Origin: Mesorhizobium sp. ZC-5
GTDB lineage: Bacteria; Pseudomonadota; Alphaproteobacteria; Rhizobiales; Rhizobiaceae
NCBI RefSeq assembly: GCF_025753855.1
Contig: NZ_JAOWPT010000017.1
Coordinates: 41,298-105,297, forward strand
DNA length: 64,000 bases
Direction: 5' to 3'
In this document: positions 37,763 through 48,350 of the stretch, in pieces
Layout: each line of letters opens with the position of its first letter
How positions within the stretch are numbered: the stretch's first letter is position 1
Notes under the pieces: model-generated
What the model was told of the DNA's origin: nothing
Database searches by the model: none
Seen by the model: the letters and a program-made list of their open reading frames with translations, nothing else
Program-made: the position numbers and the translations under genes

Positions 37763-37876
37763 TCCGCAGGGATAGCCAGATAGAGCCACTTTACGAGCGC
37801 TCTTGAACCAGCGCACGAAGGGTTTTGCGCCGGAGAGTGCAAACGGCTAGGGTCGTTGCGATCTTCGGAGGCAACA

Positions 37877-39274
37877 ATGCTGAACACCCCGCCGCTTTCC
37901 AACCTGCAGACACGCGACATCGAGTCGGTGCTGCATCCCTACACGCCGCTCCACAAGCTGAATACCACCGGAACGCTAGTGATCAGCCACGGCAAGGGCG
38001 TGCATGTCTACGACACGCAGGGGCGCGGTTATATCGAGGGCATGTCGGGCCTCTGGTGTGCCGGCCTCGGCTTCGGCGACGAGGAGTTGATCGACGCGGC
38101 GACCGAGCAGCTTCGCTCCCTGCCCTATTACCATCTGTTCGGCGCCAAGGGCACCGAGTCGGCCATCGAACTGGCTGAAAAGCTGAAGGAGATCGCGCCG
38201 GTGCCCATCTCCAAGGTGTTCTTCACCTCGTCGGGCTCAGAGGCGAACGACACCCAGGTAAAGCTTGCCTGGTACATGAACAATGCGCTTGGCCGGCCGA
38301 ACAAGAAAAAGATCATTTCACGCATGAAGGCATACCATGGCGTGACGATCATGTCGGCGTCGCTGACCGGCCTGCCCTACAACCACATCGGCTGGGATCT
38401 GCCGGTCGACCGCGTGCTCCACACCGATTGCCCGCATTATTACCGCTTCGGCCAGGATGGCGAGAGCGAGGCAGATTTCGTGCGTCGCATGGCACAGTCG
38501 TTGCGCGACCTGATCGAACGCGAAGGTCCCGACACGATCGCCGCGATGATCGCCGAGCCGGTGATGGGCGCCGGCGGCGTGATCGTGCCGCCGCGAGGCT
38601 ACTACAAGGCAATTCAGGAAGTTCTCGACGAGCACGACATCATGATGATCGACGACGAGGTCATCAACGGGTTCGGCCGCACCGGCAACTGGTGGGGCAG
38701 CCAGACGCTCGGCATGACGCCGAAGACCATTTCCGCGGCGAAACAGCTCACCGCCGCTTACGCCCCGCTCGGCGCCGTGATGGTACCGGAGGACGTCTAC
38801 CAGGCCTATGTCGACCATTCGGCTGAGATCGGCACTTTCGGCCACGGCTTTACCTACGGGGGCCATCCGCTCGGCTGCGCGCTCGGCGTCAAGGCGATCG
38901 AAATCTACCAGAAGCGCGACATCGTCGGCCACGTACGGACGCTTTCACCGCATTTCGAGGCGCGCATGAAAAAACTGAACGACCATCCGCTGGTTGGCGA
39001 GACCCGCTATTGCGGCCTTGTCGGCGGTGTGGAACTCGTCGCCGACAAGAAAACAAGGCGGCCGTTCGATCCCAAACAGGCCGTCGGCGCGCAGCTGGTC
39101 AAATTTCTCGAGGGCCATGGGGCGATATTGCGTGCACTCGGCGATACCATCGCCTTCTGTCCGCCGATGGTCATTACCGAAGCCGAATTGAACGAACTCT
39201 TCGACCGTTTCGAAAAGGCGCTCGCCGATACCGAGGCCCTGGTATCCAAGGAGGGGCTGCGGGCCGCGGCCTGA
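37877..39274 (+). CDS. Class III (omega-type) PLP-dependent aminotransferase
   Basis: The 465-residue protein starts at MLNTPPLSNLQTRDIESVLHP with GGAGG four bases upstream of the ATG at 37877. Class III features: GMSGLWCAGLGFGDEELIDAA, FFTSSGSEANDTQVKLAWY, MKAYHGVT, the Asp of MMIDDEVINGFGRTG, and the PLP lysine in ISAAKQLTAAYAPLGAV. It transfers an amino group from a primary amine, beta-amino acid or diamine to a keto acid. Substrate prediction is not possible from sequence alone. It is followed by a DUF427 gene in the same direction. Confidence 0.9.
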   Translation: MLNTPPLSNLQTRDIESVLHPYTPLHKLNTTGTLVISHGKGVHVYDTQGRGYIEGMSGLWCAGLGFGDEELIDAATEQLRSLPYYHLFGAKGTESAIELAEKLKEIAPVPISKVFFTSSGSEANDTQVKLAWYMNNALGRPNKKKIISRMKAYHGVTIMSASLTGLPYNHIGWDLPVDRVLHTDCPHYYRFGQDGESEADFVRRMAQSLRDLIEREGPDTIAAMIAEPVMGAGGVIVPPRGYYKAIQEVLDEHDIMMIDDEVINGFGRTGNWWGSQTLGMTPKTISAAKQLTAAYAPLGAVMVPEDVYQAYVDHSAEIGTFGHGFTYGGHPLGCALGVKAIEIYQKRDIVGHVRTLSPHFEARMKKLNDHPLVGETRYCGLVGGVELVADKKTRRPFDPKQAVGAQLVKFLEGHGAILRALGDTIAFCPPMVITEAELNELFDRFEKALADTEALVSKEGLRAAA

Positions 39275-39326
39275 CGGAACAGGTCGCTAGCTGCCGCGTT
39301 TGTACCGGCAGCAAAGGAGATCACGC

Positions 39327-39740
39327 ATGGATACGGCATCGAACCCCTCCCCCGGCTTTCAGCGCAATCCCGGACGCCGCATCACGGTTGATCCGTTCGA
39401 CGGCGTGGTTACCGTCACTTTCGCGGACGCCATCGTCGCCTCGTCGGACAAGGCGCTGGTTCTGCGCGAACAAGACTACCCGCCGGTCTTCTACATCCCG
39501 TTCGACGACATCTATTTCGACTTCCTGCAGCCCACCGATACCAGCACGCATTGTCCCTACAAGGGTGACGCCTCCTACTGGAATGCGACGGCCTCGGGTG
39601 AAGCCGAAAAGGACGTCATGTGGGCTTATGAAAACCCATATGACGAAATGATCCGCATCAAGGACCACGGGGCTTTTTATCCGAACAAGGTCAGGATCGA
39701 GGCCAATCCGAACTCGGGCGCGGCCGGCGCCGATCTTTAA
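39327..39740 (+). CDS. DUF427 domain protein
   Basis: The 137-residue protein starts at MDTASNPSPGFQRNPGRR with GGAG seven bases before the ATG. The body (VVTVTFADAIVASSDKALVLREQDYPPVFYIPFDDIYFDFLQPTDTSTHCPYKGDASYW...YENPYDEMIRIKDHGAFYPNKV) is the DUF427 fold, with the cysteine in THCPYKG as a family mark. Its role is unknown; it is often monocistronic in proteobacteria. It ends against the convergent merR gene, sharing about four bases. Confidence 0.9.
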   Translation: MDTASNPSPGFQRNPGRRITVDPFDGVVTVTFADAIVASSDKALVLREQDYPPVFYIPFDDIYFDFLQPTDTSTHCPYKGDASYWNATASGEAEKDVMWAYENPYDEMIRIKDHGAFYPNKVRIEANPNSGAAGADL

Positions 39741-40162
39741 TCGATCCGCTCGTGTTCGTCGGCGCAGAGTTCGTGACGGGCGAGCGCGCGGATCACGTAA
39801 CAGTCGCTGACCGTCGAGCCTTGGCAGTGCGTCGCGATACGCTCCAGTTCGGCTTCCAGTTTGCGCAGGCTGGCAATCTTTTCGCGCACTGATGACAGAT
39901 GCGCGGCGGCTATCCGGTCGGCATTTTCGCAAGGCCGGTCGGGATGCCCGCTCAAATCCAGCAACTCGCGGATGGCGTCGATTGTCAGGCCGAGGTCGCG
40001 GCCGTGCCTGATGAACATCAGCCGCTCCAGATCGGCTTGTTCATAACGCCGCTGGTTGCCCTCGGAGCGTTCCGGCGCGCCGATCAGGCCCATCTGTTCA
40101 TAGTAGCGGATGGTCGGCACCTTGACCCTCGAACGGCGCGACATGTCTCCGATCGAAAACAT
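39737..40162 (-). CDS. MerR-family metal-responsive regulator
   Basis: The protein has 141 residues. It has the winged helix-turn-helix of MerR (FSIGDMSRRSRVKVPTIRYYEQMGLI) and a dimerisation coiled coil (about 80-110), with cysteines at 78, 113, 121 and 133 and a His at 130, resembling the metal-binding set of ZntR/CadR. It would twist the promoter of the divergent CDF exporter into activity on metal binding, with zinc or cadmium more likely than mercury. The two starts are 72 bases apart and the promoter between them has the expected MerR geometry. Confidence 0.87.
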   Translation of the reverse strand: MFSIGDMSRRSRVKVPTIRYYEQMGLIGAPERSEGNQRRYEQADLERLMFIRHGRDLGLTIDAIRELLDLSGHPDRPCENADRIAAAHLSSVREKIASLRKLEAELERIATHCQGSTVSDCYVIRALARHELCADEHERID

Positions 40163-40173
40163 GAAAAAACCTC

Positions 40174-40204
40174 TTGAACCTCTAGTCGCTAGAGATTGTA
40201 GGCT
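40174..40204 (+). promoter_or_regulatory. MerR-type promoter and operator for the CDF exporter
   Basis: A -35 box TTGAAC (40174-40179) is followed by a 19-base spacer and a -10 box TAGGCT (40199-40204). The spacer holds a perfect inverted repeat CTCTAG-TCG-CTAGAG (40180-40194). The overlong 19-base spacer with a dyad inside is the hallmark of MerR-controlled promoters. Confidence 0.8.
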
Positions 40205-40233
40205 TTTTGAAAATCAAGATCAAGGAGCGGATC

Positions 40234-40935
40234 ATGAGTGCAAGTTGCGGCCACGGCGCTGTTTTCGACGGTATTTCCGCGGATTACAAACGCCGGCTTT
40301 GGCTGGTCATCGCCATCAACGCAGCCATGTTCGTAGTCGAGATGACCGCCGGCCAACTCGCCCGGTCGCAGGCCTTGCAGGCCGACGCCCTGGATTTCTT
40401 CGCCGACGCCATGACCTACGGCATTTCACTGGCCGTCATCGGTGCGTCGCTGAGAACCCGCGCCAGCGCGGCACTCGCCAAAGGCGCCAGCCTTTTCCTG
40501 ATGGGACTGTGGGTTTTCGGATCGACGGCCTACCGTGTCTTCTATCTCGGCGTGCCAGAGGCTGGCGTGATGGGCGCGATCGGCTTCATGGCGCTTGCCG
40601 CCAACGTCGCCAGCGTGCTTATCCTCATGAGCTACAAGGATGGCGACGCCAATGTGCGCTCCGTCTGGCTCTGTTCGCGCAATGATGCCATCGGCAACGT
40701 CGCCGTGATGCTTGCTGCCCTCGGGGTGTGGGGAACGACCACCGGTTGGCCGGACATTATCGTGGCAAGCCTGATGGCTGCGCTATTCCTGTCGTCGTCC
40801 TTCCAGATCCTACGGCAGGGATTGAACGAATATCGCGCGAAACCCGTGCATGCGCACATACATGAACAGCAGCATGGCTTCGACGCGGGCTGTTGCGGGC
40901 ATGATCACGCCCATGAACGCCGCCACGCCCACTGA
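40234..40935 (+). CDS. Cation diffusion facilitator (CDF) family metal exporter
   Basis: The 233-residue protein starts at MSASCGHGAVFDGIS with GGAG before the ATG. It has about six membrane segments, an Asp pair in the helix region QADALDFFADAMTYG and an N-D pair in RNDAIGNVAVMLAALG, like the metal-site pairs of CDF proteins. The tail is rich in His (AHIHEQQHGFDAGCCGHDHAHERRHAH) and likely binds metal. It exports Zn, Cd, Co or Fe. The N-terminal Cys-Gly-His may also bind metal. The usual cytoplasmic C-terminal domain is shortened to the His tail. It is divergent from its MerR regulator. Confidence 0.85.
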   Translation: MSASCGHGAVFDGISADYKRRLWLVIAINAAMFVVEMTAGQLARSQALQADALDFFADAMTYGISLAVIGASLRTRASAALAKGASLFLMGLWVFGSTAYRVFYLGVPEAGVMGAIGFMALAANVASVLILMSYKDGDANVRSVWLCSRNDAIGNVAVMLAALGVWGTTTGWPDIIVASLMAALFLSSSFQILRQGLNEYRAKPVHAHIHEQQHGFDAGCCGHDHAHERRHAH

Positions 40936-41052
40936 CTGCGCCGACGAACCCCGAAATCCATCGGCAGGAAATCTGGATCGAGCAACAGCAGTTCCAGTCG
41001 AGGCGCGATTTCAGGCTACCCGGCTGGTGGATTTCGGCCTAGAAGCATCGTC

Positions 41053-41547
41053 ATGAGCGCATTCGACCGGATCTTTTCAGCGATAGCAGGCATTTGCCTT
41101 GCGGCTTGGCTGATCGCCGTCGTGCCGGTTTCCCTCAGCTATGCGACGCTGTTTGGCAGCTTTTCCTTCGACGCTCCCCAGAAGACGGCAGTCACGCTTG
41201 TCACGATAGCCGGATTTGCCATTTTCTGGTGCCTGATGGCCGTATTGGTGAAACTTCTGATTTCGGATTGGCTGGCAGCCAGAAAGCAATGCGGCCTCAC
41301 GATCACATTCGACCGGATTTTTCCGCTGATTGCTGGCCTCTGCTTGGCAATTTGGCTGGTCGCCATGCTTCCGGCGGGGTTTGGATATCTCAGAACGTTC
41401 GGCGTCATTTCTCTCGCCGATCCAGAAAAAACCGCCGTTACCGCTGCCGCCGTCCTTGCGTTCACGATTTTCTGGGGGCTGGTCGCCGTGCTGGCCAAAT
41501 TGCTTTTCTCCGACTGGCGGGCGGGCAGACAGCACCCCAGCAACTAG
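41053..41547 (+). CDS. Small membrane protein made of two tandem repeats
   Basis: The 164-residue protein consists of two similar halves of about 78 residues: FDRIFSAIAGICLAAWLIAV through LLISDWLAARKQ, and FDRIFPLIAGLCLAIWLVAM through LLFSDWRAGRQH. Each half has two hydrophobic helices and the internal motif (P/D)QKTAV or PEKTAV. This looks like a recent gene-internal duplication making a four-helix membrane protein. The ATG at 41053 lacks a strong ribosome site. Function is unknown. It is in the same direction as the CDF gene with 117 bases between. Confidence 0.7.
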   Translation: MSAFDRIFSAIAGICLAAWLIAVVPVSLSYATLFGSFSFDAPQKTAVTLVTIAGFAIFWCLMAVLVKLLISDWLAARKQCGLTITFDRIFPLIAGLCLAIWLVAMLPAGFGYLRTFGVISLADPEKTAVTAAAVLAFTIFWGLVAVLAKLLFSDWRAGRQHPSN

Positions 41548-41552
41548 CCAAC

Positions 41553-41909
41553 CTATTCGCCCCAGACGGCAAGTTCGTTGCCAGCGGGATCGATGAAATG
41601 GAAGCGGCGGCCACCTGGGAATTCGAAGATCGGCTTGGCTATTGTGCCGCCTGCCGCCTCGACAGCCGCCAGCGTGTCCTCGAGGTCTTCCGAAAAAAGC
41701 ACCGGCAGGGGTTTTGCCGATACCTCGCCACTATCCGCCTGGAACCCCCCCTCCAACCCTTCATCGAAGGCCGAATAGGTCGGGCCATAATCGGTGAACG
41801 ACCATGAAAAGGCAGCACTGTAGAAGGCTTTGACGCGATCCAGCGTACCGTGGGCGGCAGGCATTTCCAGATAATCGAGCTTTCCAGTCTGTTTCATCGA
41901 TACACCCAT
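41553..41909 (-). CDS. VOC (glyoxalase/bleomycin resistance) superfamily protein
   Basis: The 118-residue protein has a single VOC module: YLEMPAAHGTLDRVKAFYSAAFSWSFTDYG at the start and EDTLAAVEAAGGTIAKPIFEFPGGRRFHFIDPAGNELAVWGE at the end, with the metal-site residue E near the C-terminus. A ribosome site AAAGAGA precedes the first ATG; a second ATG four codons on is possible. VOC proteins of this form (PF00903) are isomerases, dioxygenases or resistance proteins. It ends next to the tandem-repeat membrane protein with 5 bases between. Confidence 0.85.
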   Translation of the reverse strand: MGVSMKQTGKLDYLEMPAAHGTLDRVKAFYSAAFSWSFTDYGPTYSAFDEGLEGGFQADSGEVSAKPLPVLFSEDLEDTLAAVEAAGGTIAKPIFEFPGGRRFHFIDPAGNELAVWGE

Positions 41910-42098
41910 TTGTTCTCTTTATGTTCTACGAAATTTCGAATCGAAACGCAAGTTGTGCATGGCGCCAGCCTTGCTAATCGATTCGAACCCGCTTTGATCT
42001 TTTCGCCGGGTTGCCTTTCGCAGCGCAGCATCCTATCGCTCGCCCGTCCGGGCTTCGTCCGTGACATGAAATCCAGCTTGCGGTCGTGAGGAGCATGC

Positions 42099-44762
<2,664 letters not shown>

Positions 44763-44939
44763 CAACGTCGTTCGAAGTGCTAGTGGCGTCACGCCTACTC
44801 ATGTCCAGCGGGAATCGGATCTGTGCCGCAGGCGCCTTTTCGGCTGCGGCAACTTCGCCGGCCAAGTGCGCCCGGGAGCGATTGTGCTTTTCCCTCACTC
44901 TCAATATAAGACGGGCCGTCGACTCGACCCGTCGGCCAT

Positions 44940-45014
44940 TGGGGCGTCGCCAAGTGGTAAGGCATCGGTTTTTGGTACCGACATTCCCAGGTTCGAATCC
45001 TGGCGCCCCAGCCA
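44940..45014 (+). tRNA. tRNA-Gln (anticodon TTG)
   Basis: A complete cloverleaf can be drawn: acceptor TGGGGCG pairs with CGCCCCA, D stem GCC/GGC, anticodon stem TCGGT/ACCGA with loop TTTTGGT, and T stem CCAGG/CCTGG with TTCGAAT loop. The anticodon is TTG (Gln). G73 is followed by an encoded CCA (45012-45014). Its 3-prime end faces the accessory region, as in common integration targets. I saw no repeated copy of the tRNA end within the window. Confidence 0.95.
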
Positions 45015-45330
45015 TTCCAATTTTTCTGTTCCATTCTCCGGTGCATGGCATTCTAGGGATTTTTTTAGGGGACTTCGGCTGTCGACCCTATTTGCTTCGC
45101 TCCTGGAGGGAGCCGGCTTTTCGTGCTTTGGCGCGATGTAGAACCGCATCCACAAAGAATTGCGGAACGTCCCGAGACTTTTCCAATCGGGATCAGGAAA
45201 TGCACCGAGGCTCCAAGAGCGAAAAGCTCGTCGAGTTGATTTGCGCCAGATCCGCGTATCCCCATGACTGCCAGCGGCACCTTCGACGTCGCGTCATAGG
45301 CCTGACACATCACCGCATCCGATCATATGC
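45015..45330. other. Unassigned stretch after the tRNA gene
   Basis: A T-rich stretch (GGGATTTTTTTAGGGG) about 45 bases beyond the tRNA could end its transcript. A minus-strand frame of 82 codons at 45065-45313 reads MCQAYDATSKVPLAVMGIRG, but its GTG/ATG starts have only weak ribosome sites, so it may be a fragment. No family is recognised. Confidence 0.4.
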
Positions 45331-45528
45331 TCAAAGACGCGAATGGTACTTGCATGAAAAACGGGGTATCCACATGGAGCCTCCGACCAACCTGACGCGG
45401 TTCAGAGTGCTGCTGAAGACTAGAGCGATTACACCTGCAAGCCGAGAGATCAAAATGCACGAGAGGGCTGTAGTGCCGAATTCGACTACCGAGGCGTCGA
45501 ATTCTTCGAGGCTGCCACCCGCCGTCAC
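45331..45528 (-). CDS. Small hydrophobic protein, translationally coupled
   Basis: The 65-residue protein starts with GTG at 45528, which overlaps the TGA of the upstream gene (GTGA). It has one membrane segment (about ALSCILISRLAGVIALVFSS, residues 21-40) and a basic end. No family is recognised. Coupling to the neighbouring membrane-anchored small protein is the main reason to call it a gene; coding bias is weak, so it may be spurious. Confidence 0.4.
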   Translation of the reverse strand: MTAGGSLEEFDASVVEFGTTALSCILISRLAGVIALVFSSTLNRVRLVGGSMWIPRFSCKYHSRL

Positions 45529-45725
45529 CTGACGACGAGCAAAATCAATAGAAGAGCTATGTTCAGCGCCAGTGAAACTTGGAAGCAGCGGAGGTGTAAA
45601 CTGGATCCGGCACAGGTGGTGTTTTTCGGAGAGAAATTGTCAACGCGTGCAGCCTCCTGCGCCAACTCATGGGAGACATCGAGCGAGCGCAAGACACTGT
45701 AGAGCTCTCCGTAGACCACGGCCAT
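45525..45725 (-). CDS. Small protein with C-terminal membrane anchor
   Basis: The 66-residue protein has an excellent ribosome site (AGGAGG, spaced before the ATG at 45725). The sequence MAVVYGELYSVLRSLDVSHE is soluble, while the end VSLALNIALLLILLVVR forms one membrane helix, giving a tail-anchored build. It is not recognised, but small tail-anchored proteins of this kind occur in mobile regions. The next gene starts within its stop codon. Confidence 0.65.
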   Translation of the reverse strand: MAVVYGELYSVLRSLDVSHELAQEAARVDNFSPKNTTCAGSSLHLRCFQVSLALNIALLLILLVVR

Positions 45726-45778
45726 TGTCGTCCTCCTGGCGAAATTTGCGTCGAACAGGCCGCGTAAACGGCATAAGC

Positions 45779-45949
45779 CTACTGTAGCATGGCAATTTTG
45801 CGATACAAATTCGAGAGCAAGTGAACTTGCATCCGCGCTCTATCCCGCTCCTGATCTGTAAGCACCTTGCGCTTCAAGCGCAGGTTCGGAAACAAGCGCA
45901 TCATAAGTGCAAGGATTGCGAAGTCAGTCATAGTCGGCTTCATGTGCAT
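45779..45949 (-). CDS. Small basic hypothetical protein
   Basis: The 56-residue protein starts at MHMKPTMTDFAILALMMR with AAAGGA before the ATG at 45949. It is basic in its second half (LKRKVLTDQERDRARMQVHLL). A longer frame to 46033 would lie inside the upstream gene. The start overlaps the end of the preceding gene by 26 bases, suggesting an operon. No family is recognised. Confidence 0.5.
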   Translation of the reverse strand: MHMKPTMTDFAILALMMRLFPNLRLKRKVLTDQERDRARMQVHLLSNLYRKIAMLQ

Positions 45950-46253
45950 TTCCTTTATCCTCTGATTGAATATCCAACTGCATAGCTCGCTTTTGCGGTC
46001 TAGTAGGCAAACTAGATTTAAGGGACGCGGCACGTTCCTTTTCTTGCTTCTGATTCTCTTCCGCCCTCGCTCGTACTTTCTGCCGCTCCAGTTCGGCTTC
46101 TTCTGCGTGCTGTTGCCTGATCAGCGGCATTTCCGTACTCGAAACCGTAGATATCGAGCTGCTGTGCCGGTGACTCTGCTTCGGCGGTTGGGCATATTGT
46201 ATGAGGACCAAGTTGCCTTGGTCATCATACGCGTAGTCATGATGGGCAGGCAT
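45924..46253 (-). CDS. Hydrophilic hypothetical protein with charged helical region
   Basis: The 109-residue protein begins MPAHHDYAYDDQGNLVLIQY and has a highly charged helix-prone stretch (about 45-75, rich in Glu, Lys and Gln). The start has only a weak ribosome site (GAAGAAA). It is upstream of, and overlaps, the 56-residue gene. No domain is recognised, and both may belong to a former mobile element. Confidence 0.5.
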   Translation of the reverse strand: MPAHHDYAYDDQGNLVLIQYAQPPKQSHRHSSSISTVSSTEMPLIRQQHAEEAELERQKVRARAEENQKQEKERAASLKSSLPTRPQKRAMQLDIQSEDKGNAHEADYD

Positions 46254-46382
46254 GAGTTTCTTCGCTAAATGTCGATGACATATTGGGATGCAGACAGCAT
46301 TCTAGATGGCTTGCTGAGAATTCTGTGTGCAAGGCGCGGGGCGCCGAGAAACAATCATCTCACGTTTCTTGATATTCCTGTA

Positions 46383-46444
46383 GACAATAAGTGACATATC
46401 CACTTAGCCATCCATGAAGTCAAGCGATAATGTCACTTATCGTC
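46383..46444. promoter_or_regulatory. Long inverted repeat upstream of the XRE regulator (putative operator)
   Basis: The 15-mer GACAATAAGTGACAT (46383-46397) and the reverse complement of ATGTCACTTATCGTC (46430-46444) match at 14 of 15 positions, with 32 bases between the arms. A third half site CACTTA occurs at 46401-46406, forming TAAGTG-N7-CACTTA with the left arm. The pair ends 37 bases before the GTG of the regulator, so self-control of the XRE gene is likely. Confidence 0.6.
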
Positions 46445-46481
46445 TGTAGACTGATCGTCGGCTACGCTCAACGCTGTCGAT

Positions 46482-46688
46482 GTGGACATTCGTGAACGCC
46501 TAGCCCGAAATTTGCGCAGGCTGCGGCAGCAGAAAAACCTGTCGCAGGAGGCTTTCGCACACGACGTAGGGATCCATCGCACGTACATATCCGACCTTGA
46601 ACGTGGCGCCCGGAATCCGACCGTAACCATCATCGATAAACTGGCACGGTTCCTAGATGTAACGCCCGGGACGTTGTTGGACGAGTAG
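46482..46688 (+). CDS. XRE-family helix-turn-helix regulator (small)
   Basis: The 68-residue protein, translated from a GTG, is a single Cro/C1-type HTH: ERLARNLRRLRQQKNLSQEA, FAHDVGIHRTYISDLERGAR, NPTVTIIDKLARFLDV. The length and the DLERGARNPT stretch resemble controller proteins of restriction-modification systems and small phage/plasmid repressors. No methylase or endonuclease gene is beside it. The inverted repeat upstream makes autoregulation likely. No strong ribosome site is seen, so the message may be leaderless or poorly translated. Confidence 0.85.
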   Translation: MDIRERLARNLRRLRQQKNLSQEAFAHDVGIHRTYISDLERGARNPTVTIIDKLARFLDVTPGTLLDE

Positions 46689-46749
46689 ATACACAACGTC
46701 ACGCCGCCCGATATGCTCCTATCCTATGCAGTGTCGAGTGTAGAATACG

Positions 46750-47370
46750 ATGCCCGATGGCAGCTTTCCGATTGTGTTGAAGAAGGCGACGGTGAAGCTG
46801 GTAGCTCTGCCGCCTTCCTGAGTTTTATTTCCGGGTGCGATGACAAAGGTCTCCTGGTGGATCCGATGGCGGCGGAAGACGGCGATGTCGAGCACGTCAT
46901 AGATGGGGAAAGAGTCTAAAAAGACGATGGGATGGGGCTCGATTTTGGCCTTGATGATGGGAATGAGTGTGGTGCGCCGGCAATCCGAGCCATCGTTGTA
47001 TAGACCCGGCCCGCCGTGCTTGAGGATGTCAAAAACAGCTACCTTTCCCGCTGCGCCGCGGCCGCGATTGCCCTTTCGGTGACCGAAGTAGCTCTCCCTT
47101 CGGTGTCGCCCACGATCGACGACTCATTCTCGATCTGCTTGGCGACGATCTCCCCAACCGATGATAGAACAGGGCAACGGAGTTCTTGTTGACACCGACC
47201 AGTTCGACGGCGGTTCGCGTCGGCGTCCGGCAACGAATGCTCGCTTAGCCGTGCGGTCTGATTTGCCGAGAGTCCTCATCGCAACCGGTTCAACGTTCTG
47301 CTCAAGGACGGCTTCACGTCCCCGCGGGTTGCTCACCCGCCCTACGACGTAACCGAAACAGCCCATCTCA
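46750..47370 (-). pseudogene. IS1595-family (ISXO2-like) transposase remnant
   Basis: Reading the minus strand in successive frames gives RTAVELVGVNKNSVALFYHR, then ESYFGHRKGNRGRGAAGKVA, then IIKAKIEPHPIVFLDSFPIY, all in the order of an ISXO2-like DDE transposase domain. Several frameshifts separate these pieces and no terminal repeats were recognised. It is inactive. The strand between the XRE gene and the repeat array is otherwise empty. Confidence 0.7.
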
Positions 47371-47675
47371 GCGCCTACAATTTCGGTCGCCCCCTTCTCA
47401 ATTCAATCAATCATAGATTTAAATAAAGCGCCATAAATCAACCATAAGTAGCCTCATGCGCGCGTCGGCGACCAGATTGCATTTGGGCCGAGGCGGTTCC
47501 AGCACGTCGCCGATCAGCCGGTCGCAGACGTGGCGCAGTTCTGCGTGGAAGTGCGGACGCAGTCAGGGATGACGATGTGGTCCTGGAGCTCTTCCGGCAT
47601 CTGGCAAGACATCGGGCATCAGGACGATTGGGCGCCGGTGGCGGGCAGTGAACATCTTGGCGTACTCCTTGACCC
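47371..47675. other. Debris region before the repeat array
   Basis: The minus strand holds coding-like pieces in different frames, such as MFTARHRRPIVLMPDVL and CDRLIGDVLEPPRPKCNLVA, ending in a stop near 47420. They look like one decayed gene whose family I do not recognise. No complete gene is present. Confidence 0.45.
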
Positions 47676-48273
47676 ACTGGATCATTCTCAGGTGCGACGT
47701 GAGTGGCTTGTGGTTTGCATAATTCCGGCCTGCCAGGCGGAGAGCGGTGACCAAAAATTGCAACGGGTTGCAACGAATTCGCGGACAACTTCCTGGGGGA
47801 ATTTGTAACGCGTTACAGCTGACGCGACGCACTGGATCATTCCCCAGGTGCTGCGTGAGCGACTTGTGGCTGCCCGCCAGGCGGAGAGCCGGCGACCAAA
47901 AATTGCAACGCGTTGCAACGAATTCGCGGACAACTTCCTGGGGGAATTTGTAACGCGTTACAGCTGACGCGACGCACTGGATCATTCCCCAGGTGCTGCG
48001 TGAGCGGCTTGTGGCTGCCCGCCAGGCGGAGAGCCGGCGACCAAAAATTGCAACGCGTTGCAACGGGCGAATTCGCGGACAGCGTACCTGGGAAAATTGC
48101 AACGCATTGCAATTGACGTGATGTACTGGCTTATCCCCCAATGCGGCCTGAATGACCTGTGGTTTGCATAGCTCCTGCCCGCATGGCGGAGAAGCCGGTG
48201 ACCCAAAAATGCAACGGGTTGCAACGGGCGAATTCACGGACGCCTACCTAGGGAAACTGCAACGCTTTGCAAC
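47676..48273. repeat. Tandem repeat array with palindromes (left part)
   Basis: Four units of about 145-155 bp begin with ACTGG at 47676, 47831, 47976 and 48125. Each carries two palindromes: TTGCAACGCGTTGCAA-type sites (47758, 47903, 48048, 48209) and a second site, TGTAACGCGTTACA (47804, 47949) or a TTGCAA-type relative (48097, 48257). Units also share GGCTTGTGG, GGCGGAG and GAATTC. The two central units are nearly identical. IS66 interrupts the last palindrome at 48273. Confidence 0.85.
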
Positions 48274-48350
48274 GTATGCCTCCGGTGAGAGCCGCCCTGT
48301 AGCTGAGGGCGAACGTTGGAAGTCCCAGAGGTAATCCTAGGAGTAGCCCT

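Noticed and set aside
44940-45014. tRNA-Gln as a proven phage attachment site
   Set aside because: No duplicate of the tRNA 3-prime end and no integrase are visible, so only a suspicion is recorded.
47563-48237. Long minus-strand frame across the repeats with repeating peptides
   Set aside because: The frame is a by-product of the repeat units (peptide repeats of the same DNA in each frame), with no domain or ribosome site.
47676-48273. Repeat array considered as a CRISPR array
   Set aside because: Units are about 145 bp with internal palindromes and near-identical whole units, with no short repeat/unique-spacer alternation and no cas genes.
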